Origin: Gammaproteobacteria bacterium
GTDB lineage: Bacteria > Pseudomonadota > Gammaproteobacteria > Steroidobacterales > Steroidobacteraceae
Length of the DNA stretch: 46,708 nucleotides
Assembly: GCA_947469285.1 (NCBI GenBank)
Contig: CANIOW010000025.1
Span: 1 to 46,708, forward strand
Direction: 5' to 3'
Positions within the stretch are counted from its first letter, which is position 1. Every line of letters begins with the position of its first letter. The notes beneath the pieces are model-generated. The model was given only the letters and a program-made list of their open reading frames with translations. It had not been told where the DNA came from and searched no databases. Position numbers and translations under genes: made by a program. Below, piece by piece: positions 35,901 to 43,205 of the stretch.

Positions 35901-36907
35901 GGTGTGAGCAGCTCGTCTGCCGCATAGTCGCGCGGCGACGGGCGGCCGATGTAGGCGTCCCAGGCCATCGGCGAGATGCCGGTGCCGGGCCGCTTGATGG
36001 CAAGATTCTCCGCCGTAAACGGTTCACCCGCGCGGATAGTACACGCGGCCACTAGGGACTTGCGTGCAATGGGCCGATTCTTCTCTTCGTTGGCCGAGGG
36101 CTGCTTGATGCCGTCGCCGAGCGCCAACTCGATGTTGCGGATAGCCCGCACCATGGCCGCCAACTCAGCAGGTTCGAGGCTTGCCTTGTGGTCCGGGCCG
36201 GGAAGGCTGCGACTGATCGTGAAGTGCTTCTCGATTACGCACGCGCCCAGTGCCACAGCTGCAATCGCAACCTCAATGCCGTTCGTATGATCGGAGTAGC
36301 CCACCTTAACTCCGAATGCCTGGCCGATACTGAGCATGGCGCGCAGGTTGACGTCGCGCGCAGGGGTCGGATAGTCGGTGCTGCAGTGCAGTACCGTGAG
36401 ATCCTCGCTGCGAGTGCCGGCAGCCCGTAGCGCAGCCAGCGCTGCCTCGATCTCGCCAAGCGTGGCCATGCCGGTGGACAAGATGACCGGCTTGCCCAGT
36501 CCGCCGATATACCGCAGGTAGGGTAGATTGGTGATCTCACCTGACGGAACTTTAAAACGGTTGGCGCCAAAGCCTACCAGCAGCTTGACGGCGGGAATGT
36601 CGAAACCCGTGGAAAAGAAGCCGATGCCCCTGCTGGCACAATGGGCAATCAGGGCACGGTGATGAGTCTCGCTGAGCTCCAAGCGCTTGAGCATCTCGTA
36701 TTGGTTCTCATCAGCGCCTGTGGCTGCCGCCTGGTAAGAGGCCTTGCCCGCGCTGCGCGTGACCAGACGGTCGGCGTTGAATGTTTGAAACTTGACCAAG
36801 TCGGCACCGGCCTGCGCAGCCACGTCCACTAGCTGGCAGGCCAGGTCCAAGTCACCGTTATGGTTAACGCCTGCTTCGGCAATAATCAGTGTACGAGGAG
36901 TCGTCAT
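35897..36907 (-). CDS. legI: Legionaminic/sialic acid synthase, LegI/NeuB family
   Basis: A 336-residue PEP-dependent synthase. The N-terminal TIM barrel begins with LIIAEAGVNHNGDLDLA, contains KVGYSDHTNGIEV, and carries VIEKHFTISRSLPGPDHKAS. The C-terminal SAF (antifreeze-like) domain starts near residue 275 (RKSLVAA...GEPFTAENL). It condenses the trideoxy-mannose product of LegG with phosphoenolpyruvate to the nine-carbon acid. The ATG at 36907 overlaps the stop of the upstream acetyltransferase; an earlier in-frame start at 36928 is inside that gene. Confidence 0.88.
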   Translation of the reverse strand: MTTPRTLIIAEAGVNHNGDLDLACQLVDVAAQAGADLVKFQTFNADRLVTRSAGKASYQAAATGADENQYEMLKRLELSETHHRALIAHCASRGIGFFSTGFDIPAVKLLVGFGANRFKVPSGEITNLPYLRYIGGLGKPVILSTGMATLGEIEAALAALRAAGTRSEDLTVLHCSTDYPTPARDVNLRAMLSIGQAFGVKVGYSDHTNGIEVAIAAVALGACVIEKHFTISRSLPGPDHKASLEPAELAAMVRAIRNIELALGDGIKQPSANEEKNRPIARKSLVAACTIRAGEPFTAENLAIKRPGTGISPMAWDAYIGRPSPRDYAADELLTP

Positions 36908-37551
36908 AGTCGGCGGTCCTTGGCCCATTGATGTTCGTGGTCAGTCATTGGGTGGCGCACCGATTGGCCCATTCCCACGAGACAGCAGCTGCCGATACGC
37001 ACGCCTTCTCGCACTACGCTACCACTGCCGATGAAGCTGCCGGTGCCCACCTGCACGCCGCCGTTGAGGATCGCGCCGGTGGCAATGTGGCAGTGGTCAC
37101 CTACCTGCGCATCGTGTTCAATCAGTGCGTTGCTGTTGACAATGCAATTGGACCCAACGATGGCCCCAGCGTTGATGATAGCACCATGCATCACCAACGT
37201 ACCCGGACCCAGCCGAGCATGCGGCGAAACATAGGCTCGACCTGAGACGATGGCGGGCAAACCCAGCCCGAGGTTCTGCGCCTGCATGAACAGCCGCATG
37301 CGCGGCTCGGGCGAGCGGATCTGCCCGACCGCTATTATTGCGTTGCGGCATTTCAAGGCCAGCGCCGGCAGGTGGGCGTCCGATCCAACCACCGCGTAAC
37401 CTAGGCGGTCGGCATGGTCCTCGCCATCGGAACAGACCAGCCCGAAGATGCGGAACCGACCATCCTGCTCGATGGCATCGATGCAGGCGTGGCTGTGCCC
37501 GCCTGAGCCGATAAGCAAGATAGCGGGCTTGTCGATGGCCTCGTGCATCAT
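36904..37551 (-). CDS. legH: NeuD/PglD-like sugar N-acetyltransferase (probable LegH)
   Basis: A 215-residue protein with an N-terminal Rossmann-like domain (AILLIGSGGHSHACIDAI) and a C-terminal left-handed beta-helix (LGPGTLVMHGAIINAGAIVG, HCHIATGAILNGGVQVG). IEHDAQVGDHCHIA holds the likely catalytic His. In legionaminic clusters this protein acetylates the 4-amino group made by LegC. NeuD proteins instead O-acetylate sialic acid; position directly between legC and legI favours the LegH role. Either ATG of the MM pair at 37551/37548 could start it; the first is at the ATGA overlap with legC. Confidence 0.8.
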   Translation of the reverse strand: MMHEAIDKPAILLIGSGGHSHACIDAIEQDGRFRIFGLVCSDGEDHADRLGYAVVGSDAHLPALALKCRNAIIAVGQIRSPEPRMRLFMQAQNLGLGLPAIVSGRAYVSPHARLGPGTLVMHGAIINAGAIVGSNCIVNSNALIEHDAQVGDHCHIATGAILNGGVQVGTGSFIGSGSVVREGVRIGSCCLVGMGQSVRHPMTDHEHQWAKDRRL

Positions 37552-38720
37552 GCCGATACCAGCCCGGCGCTGCTGGGGATGTTGATTAGCCGCCTTTCCA
37601 GCGATTCAGCCACCGGGAGCGGTGCTCGTGGTGCGCTGGCGAAGTGGCCTAGCCGATGCATCAGCGTCCACACCGGACGGGTCATCAGACCAGCGTCATT
37701 GGTAGCAGCGAGTACCGCGTCGCGTTGGTCGGCCACGGCCTCGTCGAGCAGCAGGGCCTGTAGCCAGAAGTTGCTGCGGCAGCCGGCAGGTTCGGTCACT
37801 AGACTGACTCCCTGCACATCGGCAAAACTGGCGCGATAGGCCTCGTGCAGGCGGCGTTTCTCGGCCAGAAACTGCGGCAGTTGTTCCAGCTGCGCACAAC
37901 CCAACGCAGCATTCAGGTTTGGCAGGCGGTAGTTGTAGCCCAACTCGTCATGGTTGAAGGCCCATCGGTGAGGTAATTTTGCCGTCGTCGTCAGGTGCTT
38001 GGCGCGGGCGGCGAGCGCCAGATCATTGGTGAGGATGGCACCGCCGCCGCCGGTGGTGATGGTCTTGTTGCCATTGAAGCTGAGGGTGCCCAGCCGGCCG
38101 AAGGTGCCGGTGTGCTGGCCACCAATGCTGCTGCCCAGAGACTCGGCGGCATCTTCCACCACGGCGATGCCAAAATCATGGGCTACGGCTAGCAGAGCCG
38201 GCATGTTGACTGGGTGTCCGAAGGTGTGCATCGGCACCATGGCACGGATGACCTGTCCCGAATCACGATGGATGCACAGACCCGCGCGCATCTTGGTGTT
38301 GACGTGCAGGTGCTCACGCAGCGCCTCTGCGTCCATGCCCAGCGAGCGCGCCTCGCTGTCGACGAAGTGCGGCACCGCCTGACAGTAGGCCACGGCGTTA
38401 GCGGTAGCAACGAAGGTTAGCGCGGGCAGCAGCACTTGGTCACCTGGCACCACGCCAACAAGCCGCAGGGCCACTTGCAGCGCCGCAGTGCCATTCACCA
38501 CCGCGACTGCGCGCGCAGCACCAGTGCAGGCAGCCAAGTCAGCCTCGAAGCGGTCGACAAAGGCGCCAACCGACGAGACGAAGGTAGAGTCAAGACATTC
38601 CCGCAGGTAGGCCCACTCGTTACCGCGAAACCGAGGTTCGTGCAACGCCACCGGGTCGGTGCCCACCACGTCGGCGATCGCGCGGACGATGGACTGCGGC
38701 AGGTCGTGAAGTCGATCCAT
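37548..38720 (-). CDS. legC: PLP-dependent sugar aminotransferase (LegC, DegT/DnrJ/EryC1 family)
   Basis: A 390-residue aminotransferase. VVNGTAALQVALRLVG is the PLP phosphate-binding region, VVEDAAESLGS holds the pyridine-nitrogen Asp, and Lys219 in SFNGNKTITTGGGG is the Schiff-base lysine. It would convert the 4-keto-6-deoxy sugar from LegB to the 4-amino sugar. The N-terminal 25 residues before FRGNEWAYLRECLDS are typical of the LegC subgroup. The gene lies five bases downstream of legB. Confidence 0.87.
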   Translation of the reverse strand: MDRLHDLPQSIVRAIADVVGTDPVALHEPRFRGNEWAYLRECLDSTFVSSVGAFVDRFEADLAACTGAARAVAVVNGTAALQVALRLVGVVPGDQVLLPALTFVATANAVAYCQAVPHFVDSEARSLGMDAEALREHLHVNTKMRAGLCIHRDSGQVIRAMVPMHTFGHPVNMPALLAVAHDFGIAVVEDAAESLGSSIGGQHTGTFGRLGTLSFNGNKTITTGGGGAILTNDLALAARAKHLTTTAKLPHRWAFNHDELGYNYRLPNLNAALGCAQLEQLPQFLAEKRRLHEAYRASFADVQGVSLVTEPAGCRSNFWLQALLLDEAVADQRDAVLAATNDAGLMTRPVWTLMHRLGHFASAPRAPLPVAESLERRLINIPSSAGLVSA

Positions 38721-38725
38721 GGGCG

Positions 38726-39733
38726 TCAGATGTTGTAGATATGTGACTTGTAGGCCGCCAGATTGGCGGACTCACTGAACCAGGCCACCGTCTCGGTTAG
38801 GCCGCGAATAAAGCCGTCGCGGCCGCCAAAGGCCGGCTGCCAGCCCAGAAGGTCGAGTGCCTTGGCGTTGCTGGCCCACAGGCGTTCCACCTCGCTCTTT
38901 TCAGGACGCAGCCGCTGGTCATCGGTGATCAACTCGATTTGTACGTCCATCACCTTAGCGATGACCTGAGCGGTGTCTCCAATCGAGATTTCGAAGTTGC
39001 TGCCTAAGTTGATCACCTCGCCTACAGCACGCTCTGCGTCAAGAGCAGCGATGAATCCGGCCACGGTGTCGGCCACGAAGTTGAAGTCGCGCGTTGGGTG
39101 CACCGCACCCAGCTTGATCTGCCGCTCGCCATTTGCGATCTGGGTGATGATGGTCGGGATGACGGCTCGCGCGGATTGCCTGGGGCCGTAGGTGTTGAAC
39201 GGCCGCAGCAGCACAACCGGCGTTTCGAAGGAGTTATAGAACGACATCGCGATCTGGTCCGCGCCTATCTTGCTGGCCGAATAAGGGGACTGACCCTGCA
39301 GTGGATGCTCCTCGGTAATTGGCACATAGCGCGCCGTACCGTAGACCTCGCTGGTGGAGGTTTGCACTACACGCGAAACTCCCAAGTCGCGCGCGGCCTG
39401 CACAACATTAAGCGTCCCCTTGATATTGGTGTCTATATAGGTGTCTGGGGAGTGGTAAGAGTAGGGAATCGCAATAAGTGCTGCGAGGTGCAGTACTGCG
39501 TCGCAGCCCTTCATCGCGGCACGAACTCCGTTGGGGTCGCGCACATCACCCGCGAAAACCTCAAATTTTCCCTTAACGTCCGGACCGCAGCGGTCGAGCC
39601 AGCCCCAAGTGTTGAACGAGTTGTAGAACACGAAGGCGCGCACATCGTAACCAGCGCGCACTAGCGCCTCGGTCAGGTGCGAGCCGATGAAGCCGTCAGC
39701 ACCTGTAACCAATACTTTACCTTTTAAACTCAC
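38726..39733 (-). CDS. legB: Nucleotide-GlcNAc 4,6-dehydratase LegB
   Basis: A 335-residue extended SDR. NAD motif TGADGFIGSHL at 10-20, serine strand QTSTSEVYGTARY, catalytic Y151/K155 in SPYSASK. The stretch YDVRAFVFYNSFNTWGWLD is specific to the LegB subgroup of GlcNAc 4,6-dehydratases and separates it from the PseB group. It takes GDP- or UDP-GlcNAc to the 4-keto-6-deoxy sugar, the first committed step. The start codon is GTG at 39733, overlapping the legF stop (GTGA). Confidence 0.9.
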   Translation of the reverse strand: MSLKGKVLVTGADGFIGSHLTEALVRAGYDVRAFVFYNSFNTWGWLDRCGPDVKGKFEVFAGDVRDPNGVRAAMKGCDAVLHLAALIAIPYSYHSPDTYIDTNIKGTLNVVQAARDLGVSRVVQTSTSEVYGTARYVPITEEHPLQGQSPYSASKIGADQIAMSFYNSFETPVVLLRPFNTYGPRQSARAVIPTIITQIANGERQIKLGAVHPTRDFNFVADTVAGFIAALDAERAVGEVINLGSNFEISIGDTAQVIAKVMDVQIELITDDQRLRPEKSEVERLWASNAKALDLLGWQPAFGGRDGFIRGLTETVAWFSESANLAAYKSHIYNI

Positions 39734-40404
39734 TTATCGTCCTTTAGCAACATTTCTGCAATCCTGAAATCCAGAATGTCATCAATATCTACAGAGCGCT
39801 CGGGAGGCATTACATAAGCCAAGGTTTGTTTGCCCAAAAAATTACGTTCTTCAGTTAAAAATGATACATGAGATGCATAAATAGCGCCGTTTAGGGAATA
39901 GACTTTTGGAAGATCCTGCCTTCGGGTTATTTGGCTCGAATTTATTACAGGCTCCAAACGTCCCTCAGAATCTATTTGATAGTTCCAAGCCAGATGATTT
40001 TTTGCCGCAGTGACGGACACCACTGCCTTAGCTGCTGTTTGGAGCAAGAGTTCGATACAGTTATCGATATCTTTAGTGCTGCGCAAAGGAGACGTGGGTT
40101 GCAGAAGCACCACGGCATCAAAGCTTGGAAGCAGACCTAACGCATGAAGAACCGGTTCGATGCCTGGGGTGAAATCAGTTGAGAGTTCCGTTGGTCTCTG
40201 AAATGGAACCTCTGCTCCAAATTTAAGCGCTACCTCAGATATTTCGGGATCGTCAGTACTTACAACAACGGAGTTGATTAATCTTGATGACAAGGCAGCA
40301 TCTATTGTCCAAGCAATGAGTGGCTTGCCAGCAATATCACGAATATTCTTGCGAGGAATTCCTTTTGAGCCGCCGCGAGCGGGAATCAGTCCAAGAATTC
40401 TCAT
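39730..40404 (-). CDS. legF: CMP-legionaminic acid synthase (cytidylyltransferase), LegF
   Basis: A 224-residue acylneuraminate cytidylyltransferase. LIPARGGSKGIPRKNI at residues 6-21 binds CTP, LLQPTSPLRS and PPERSVDIDD are further family motifs. It activates the nonulosonic acid with CTP for transfer. Base composition is much more AT-rich than the rest of the window: 26 of 60 bases are G or C at 39781-39840, against 35 of 60 in wzy (27061-27120) and 46 of 60 in the export gene (17221-17280). This points to a separate, more recent origin. The ATG at 40404 overlaps the stop of an rmlC remnant. Confidence 0.88.
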   Translation of the reverse strand: MRILGLIPARGGSKGIPRKNIRDIAGKPLIAWTIDAALSSRLINSVVVSTDDPEISEVALKFGAEVPFQRPTELSTDFTPGIEPVLHALGLLPSFDAVVLLQPTSPLRSTKDIDNCIELLLQTAAKAVVSVTAAKNHLAWNYQIDSEGRLEPVINSSQITRRQDLPKVYSLNGAIYASHVSFLTEERNFLGKQTLAYVMPPERSVDIDDILDFRIAEMLLKDDK

Positions 40405-40547
40405 GGCAGAAATGAAGAAAGAGCTGAACCTTTATTACCAATCACAGGTAAACCACCCGTACGATTAAACTGCCAACTTATGGCCAGAGTAGCTTCGTTC
40501 CACGTAATTAAACCCTCACGGTCTTTGGGATAGACGTCTGTGGTCTT
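40401..40547 (-). pseudogene. C-terminal remnant of an rmlC-type dTDP-sugar 3,5-epimerase
   Basis: On the minus strand, after a TAA at 40550-40548, 48 codons read KTTDVYPKDREGLITWNEAT and continue LAISWQF to a TGA at 40403-40401. This matches the RmlC C-terminus (K-x-T-D-x-Y-P-x-D-E-x-G-I-x-W-N-D-x-x-L-x-I-x-W) and aligns with ERGIAWNDPTLGVVW of the complete rfbC in this window. The N-terminal three-quarters are missing. The stop overlaps the legF ATG (ATGA), the same coupling used by the intact island genes, so the fragment was once a working gene upstream of legF. The sequence is AT-rich like legF. Confidence 0.7.
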
Positions 40548-40754
40548 TTAGAGGAAGTGCGTGTCTGACCAGACTGCTTTGTTTGGTCCAGCTCTGATGT
40601 CTGTCAAGCAGCGAATCCAGTCTCCCCTAGTTTCTTACTTATTGTCAAACGCGCCGCTGTCGTTTCACGCCGGTAGCCGCACTGGTGGCGGCGTAATCAT
40701 CCCGTTAATCCGCTGGTCTGAGAAGTGGGCTTTTCTCGTTAGCGGGGGTTCGGC
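40548..40754. other. Unassigned junction sequence at the right island edge
   Basis: Between the rmlC remnant and the probable transposase fragment no gene, RNA or clear repeat is visible. A 68-codon plus-strand frame (40561-40767) has no recognisable features and is probably chance. The GC content rises back toward the flank within this stretch, marking the boundary of the island. Confidence 0.4.
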
Positions 40755-40803
40755 ATGCAGCAGGTGAAGCTCAAGGAAATGGAGGAAGAGAACCTGGCTC
40801 TCC
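40710..40803 (+). mobile_element. Probable decayed IS3-family OrfA fragment
   Basis: Plus-strand codons from 40755 read MQQVKLKEMEEENLAL, like the conserved KRLKELEEENxxLK coiled-coil start of IS3-family OrfA proteins. Just upstream RWSEKW (from 40710) resembles the WRxKYGG phrase that normally precedes it. The frame is short and lacks the rest of the transposase. It is in opposite orientation to the OrfB fragment at 19272-19485 on the other edge of the island. Confidence 0.4.
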
Positions 40804-40806
40804 CCC

Positions 40807-41295
40807 CTACATCCCCGCCGACCCGGTAATGCCCGTCCGCGCCGACCCGGTAATGCCAGTCAGGGTTAGCAACGCGCCATCGGCCGGGCGCCGTTGCAGG
40901 CGGTCGGCACGGTACACCCCGCCCGGCACCCCCTGCAGCGCCGTCACCGTCACCAGTTCGCCGTCTTTGGGCAGCACAAAGGCGCTGTCGTGCATCAGGG
41001 GCGTCAGGTCCACCACATAGCCGCCCACCTCCACCCGTCCCAGCCGTGGCTGCGTGGCGCGCACCACACCGCTCAGCACATACGGGCTGCCGGGGGCCAG
41101 CTCATACGGGCGCAGCAGCCGCCACAGCGCCTGGCCGTCGCGGTCGCAGCTCACCTCCAGCAGCTCTTGTCCGGTCAGCCCCGGCAGCGTGCGGGCCAGG
41201 GTGGGCGGCACGGGTGCCCGCAGCAGCACTTCGCTGGCGGCACGGGTGGCGGGCAGCAGGGCGCCAAGGAGGGTCCAAAAGATCAGTAAGGGCAT
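40807..41295 (-). CDS. Small predicted secreted protein of unknown function
   Basis: A 162-residue protein with an N-terminal Sec signal peptide (MPLLIFWTLLGALLPATRA, cleavage near residue 20) and a small all-beta-looking mature part (VEVGGYVVDLTPLMHDSAFV, then LVTVTALQGVPGGVYRADRL). No family is recognised. The ATG at 41295 is chosen because it places the signal peptide at the N-terminus; an upstream in-frame start at 41334 would not. The C-terminus ends in a doubled TGITGSA from a 24-bp tandem repeat, and the stop lies right beside the island's right edge. It follows the DUF6502 gene by 19 bases and probably shares its transcript. Confidence 0.55.
   Translation of the reverse strand: MPLLIFWTLLGALLPATRAASEVLLRAPVPPTLARTLPGLTGQELLEVSCDRDGQALWRLLRPYELAPGSPYVLSGVVRATQPRLGRVEVGGYVVDLTPLMHDSAFVLPKDGELVTVTALQGVPGGVYRADRLQRRPADGALLTLTGITGSARTGITGSAGM
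40817..40864 (-). repeat. 24-bp tandem repeat at the 3' end of the small secreted-protein gene
   Basis: GCCGACCCGGTAATGCC occurs at 40817-40833 and again at 40841-40857, a 24-base period that duplicates eight codons (TGITGSAR / TGITGSAG). The period is twice the 12-base unit seen elsewhere. Confidence 0.75.
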
Positions 41296-41314
41296 GGGGG
41301 GCTCCAGTGGGGGG

Positions 41315-41944
41315 TTAACGGTCCAGTTCGTCAATCAACGCCAGCAGCTTGGCTTTCAGTTCTTCGCGGTCGGTGTCGTCGGTGTTTTCCAGATAGCGCG
41401 CCTGCGGCACCACCCGCCGCAGCGGGCCGTGGCCTTCCACCCGCACCATGCCGGCGCCCACCATGAACTTTTCCATCGCCACCACCGGAATGTCGCCGGA
41501 GTGCGCCTTCACCAGCGTGGTGAAGCTTTTGGCGCCGCTGAAGGGCACCGCCGGCGGAGTGGCGCCCTGGGTGGGGTTGTAGGTGGTGTCGGTCTGCCAC
41601 GAAAGCAGCACGCGTTTGGCGCGGTTGGTGCGCCGCAGCTTGGGCACAAAGCTGTCGGCGCGGCTTAGCGTGCGGGCCACTTCCTGCCGCGACAGGCCGG
41701 TGGCAATGGCGATGGTGGAAATATTCGCCTTGCCGCGTTCGTCGGTGTTCAGCTCGCGGGCCACCTGCACGAAGGCCATCTGCGAAATGTCCTCCAGTTC
41801 GCCCACCGAAAGCCCGTGGGTCATCAGCTCTTCCACCAGCCGCAACATCAGGTCCAGCACCAGCTGCTCCACCGGGTCTACCGGCGCGGTGGCAGGCAGG
41901 TTGGCGGGCAAAAAACGTCGCGTGGCAAGCAGTGTGGCTGGCAT
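41315..41944 (-). CDS. DUF6502-family helix-turn-helix protein
   Basis: A 209-residue cytoplasmic protein. A helix-turn-helix-like segment lies at about residues 70-95 (STIAIATGLSRQEVARTL), flanked by helical N- and C-terminal parts; DREELKAKLLALIDELDR ends the protein. The pattern matches DUF6502, a proteobacterial family thought to bind DNA but without a defined regulon. A purine-rich AGGGAAGAG precedes the start on the minus strand. It is divergent from rfbB, so it could regulate the rhamnose genes, but this is only positional. Confidence 0.7.
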   Translation of the reverse strand: MPATLLATRRFLPANLPATAPVDPVEQLVLDLMLRLVEELMTHGLSVGELEDISQMAFVQVARELNTDERGKANISTIAIATGLSRQEVARTLSRADSFVPKLRRTNRAKRVLLSWQTDTTYNPTQGATPPAVPFSGAKSFTTLVKAHSGDIPVVAMEKFMVGAGMVRVEGHGPLRRVVPQARYLENTDDTDREELKAKLLALIDELDR

Positions 41945-42038
41945 GGCTCTTCCCTAAAGCCGGGGGGTGGTGTCCGTCGCAAGAGTAATAACCCGGCGCC
42001 GAACGCCCGTGGGGGAAAGGCACCACGCCCCAACGGGG

Positions 42039-42044
42039 TACAAT
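42039..42044 (+). promoter_or_regulatory. Possible -10 element upstream of rfbB
   Basis: TACAAT at 42039-42044, about 74 bases before the rfbB ATG, is a good -10 match in a GC-rich gap, but no clear -35 hexamer is seen 16-18 bases upstream. Confidence 0.3.
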
Positions 42045-42056
42045 CGGGGCGCTTGG

Positions 42057-42092
42057 CAGTGGGCCAGTCAGTGGGCCAGCTAGTGGGCTTGG
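42057..42092 (+). repeat. 12-bp tandem repeat, three units, in the rfbB leader
   Basis: CAGTGGGCCAGT, CAGTGGGCCAGC and TAGTGGGCTTGG follow one another between the putative -10 and the rfbB start, with a further partial CAGTGGCGG. Copy-number change would alter leader length rather than protein. Confidence 0.8.
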
Positions 42093-42117
42093 CAGTGGCG
42101 GTTTGGGGGTGTGGGCT

Positions 42118-43203
42118 ATGTGGTTGGTGACCGGTGCGGCGGGTTTTATTGGCAGCAACTTCGTGCTGGAGCAGCGCGCCGCAGGTGGCGCCGCAGGTAG
42201 TACCGCGGGTAGTCCGGCGGTGGTCAGCCTCGACAGTCTCACTTACGCCGGCAACCGCGAAAACCTGGCAGCGCTGGCGGGCGATGCCGGCCACACCTTT
42301 GTGCATGGCGATATTGGCGACACGTCGCTGGTGGCACGGCTGCTGGCCGAACACCGGCCCTGCGCGGTGGTGAATTTCGCAGCCGAATCGCATGTGGACC
42401 GGTCCATCCACGGGCCAGAAGATTTCATTCAGACCAATGTGGTGGGCACCTTCCGCTTACTGGAAGCGGTGCGCGGCTACTGGTCTGGCCTGCCCGCCGC
42501 GGAGCAGGCAGCGTTTCGTTTCTTGCACGTGTCCACGGACGAGGTCTACGGCTCGCTGTCTGCCACCGAAGCGCCGTTTCTGGAGACGCGCCGCTACGAA
42601 CCGAACAGCCCGTACAGCGCCAGCAAGGCGGCGAGCGACCATCTGGTGCGTGCCTGGCACCACACCTACGGCTTGCCGGTGCTCACCACCAACTGCAGCA
42701 ACAACTACGGCCCCTACCATTTCCCCGAAAAGCTCATTCCGCTGATGATTGTGAATGCGCTGGCCGGCAAGCCGCTGCCGGTGTACGGCGATGGCCAGCA
42801 GGTGCGCGACTGGCTGTATGTGAAGGACCATTGCGCGGCCATTCGCCGCGTGCTCGAAGCGGGCCGGGTGGGCGAGACCTACAACATTGGCGGCTGGAAC
42901 GAAAAACCGAACCTGGAGATAGTGCACACCATCTGTGCGCTGCTCGACGAACTGCAGCCGCGGGCCGATGGGGCCAGCTACACCACGCAGATTGCGCATG
43001 TGAAAGACCGCCCGGGGCATGACCGCCGCTACGCGATTGACGCGAGCAAGATGGAGCAGGAGCTGGGCTGGCGCCCCGCGGAAACCTTCGACACGGGCAT
43101 TCGCAAGACGGTGGCTTGGTATTTGGCCAACGGCGACTGGGTAGCGCGGGTGCAAAGCGGCGCCTACCGCGACTGGGTGCAAACCCAGTACGGCCAGCCT
43201 TGA
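42118..43203 (+). CDS. rfbB: dTDP-glucose 4,6-dehydratase
   Basis: A 361-residue SDR catalysing the first dehydration step to dTDP-L-rhamnose. NAD motif [10 protein letters not shown] near residue 6, [20 protein letters not shown], and catalytic Y166/K170 in [26 protein letters not shown] is diagnostic. The ATG at 42118 is chosen because the family begins one or two residues before the first strand; a start at 42103 adds five residues. A 12-bp repeat adds residues ([12 protein letters not shown]) in the loop after the first helix. It is followed after two bases by rfbD. Confidence 0.94.
   Translation: MWLVTGAAGFIGSNFVLEQRAAGGAAGSTAGSPAVVSLDSLTYAGNRENLAALAGDAGHTFVHGDIGDTSLVARLLAEHRPCAVVNFAAESHVDRSIHGPEDFIQTNVVGTFRLLEAVRGYWSGLPAAEQAAFRFLHVSTDEVYGSLSATEAPFLETRRYEPNSPYSASKAASDHLVRAWHHTYGLPVLTTNCSNNYGPYHFPEKLIPLMIVNALAGKPLPVYGDGQQVRDWLYVKDHCAAIRRVLEAGRVGETYNIGGWNEKPNLEIVHTICALLDELQPRADGASYTTQIAHVKDRPGHDRRYAIDASKMEQELGWRPAETFDTGIRKTVAWYLANGDWVARVQSGAYRDWVQTQYGQP
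42178..42213 (+). repeat. 12-bp tandem repeat, three units, inside rfbB
   Basis: GCCGCAGGTGGC, GCCGCAGGTAGT and ACCGCGGGTAGT encode an extra Ala/Gly/Ser/Thr loop between the first helix and second strand of the dehydratase. Confidence 0.75.
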
Positions 43204-43205
43204 GC

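Noticed and set aside
34737-40404. Sialic acid (Neu5Ac) or pseudaminic acid pathway
   Set aside because: LegB and LegC (dehydratase and aminotransferase) are not needed for Neu5Ac. The NeuC-like hydrolysing epimerase replaces PseG, and the acetyltransferase is NeuD/PglD-like rather than a PseH GNAT, so legionaminic-type is preferred.
40561-40767. 68-codon plus-strand frame at the right island edge
   Set aside because: No ribosome-binding site, no family features, and it overlaps the probable transposase fragment in another frame.
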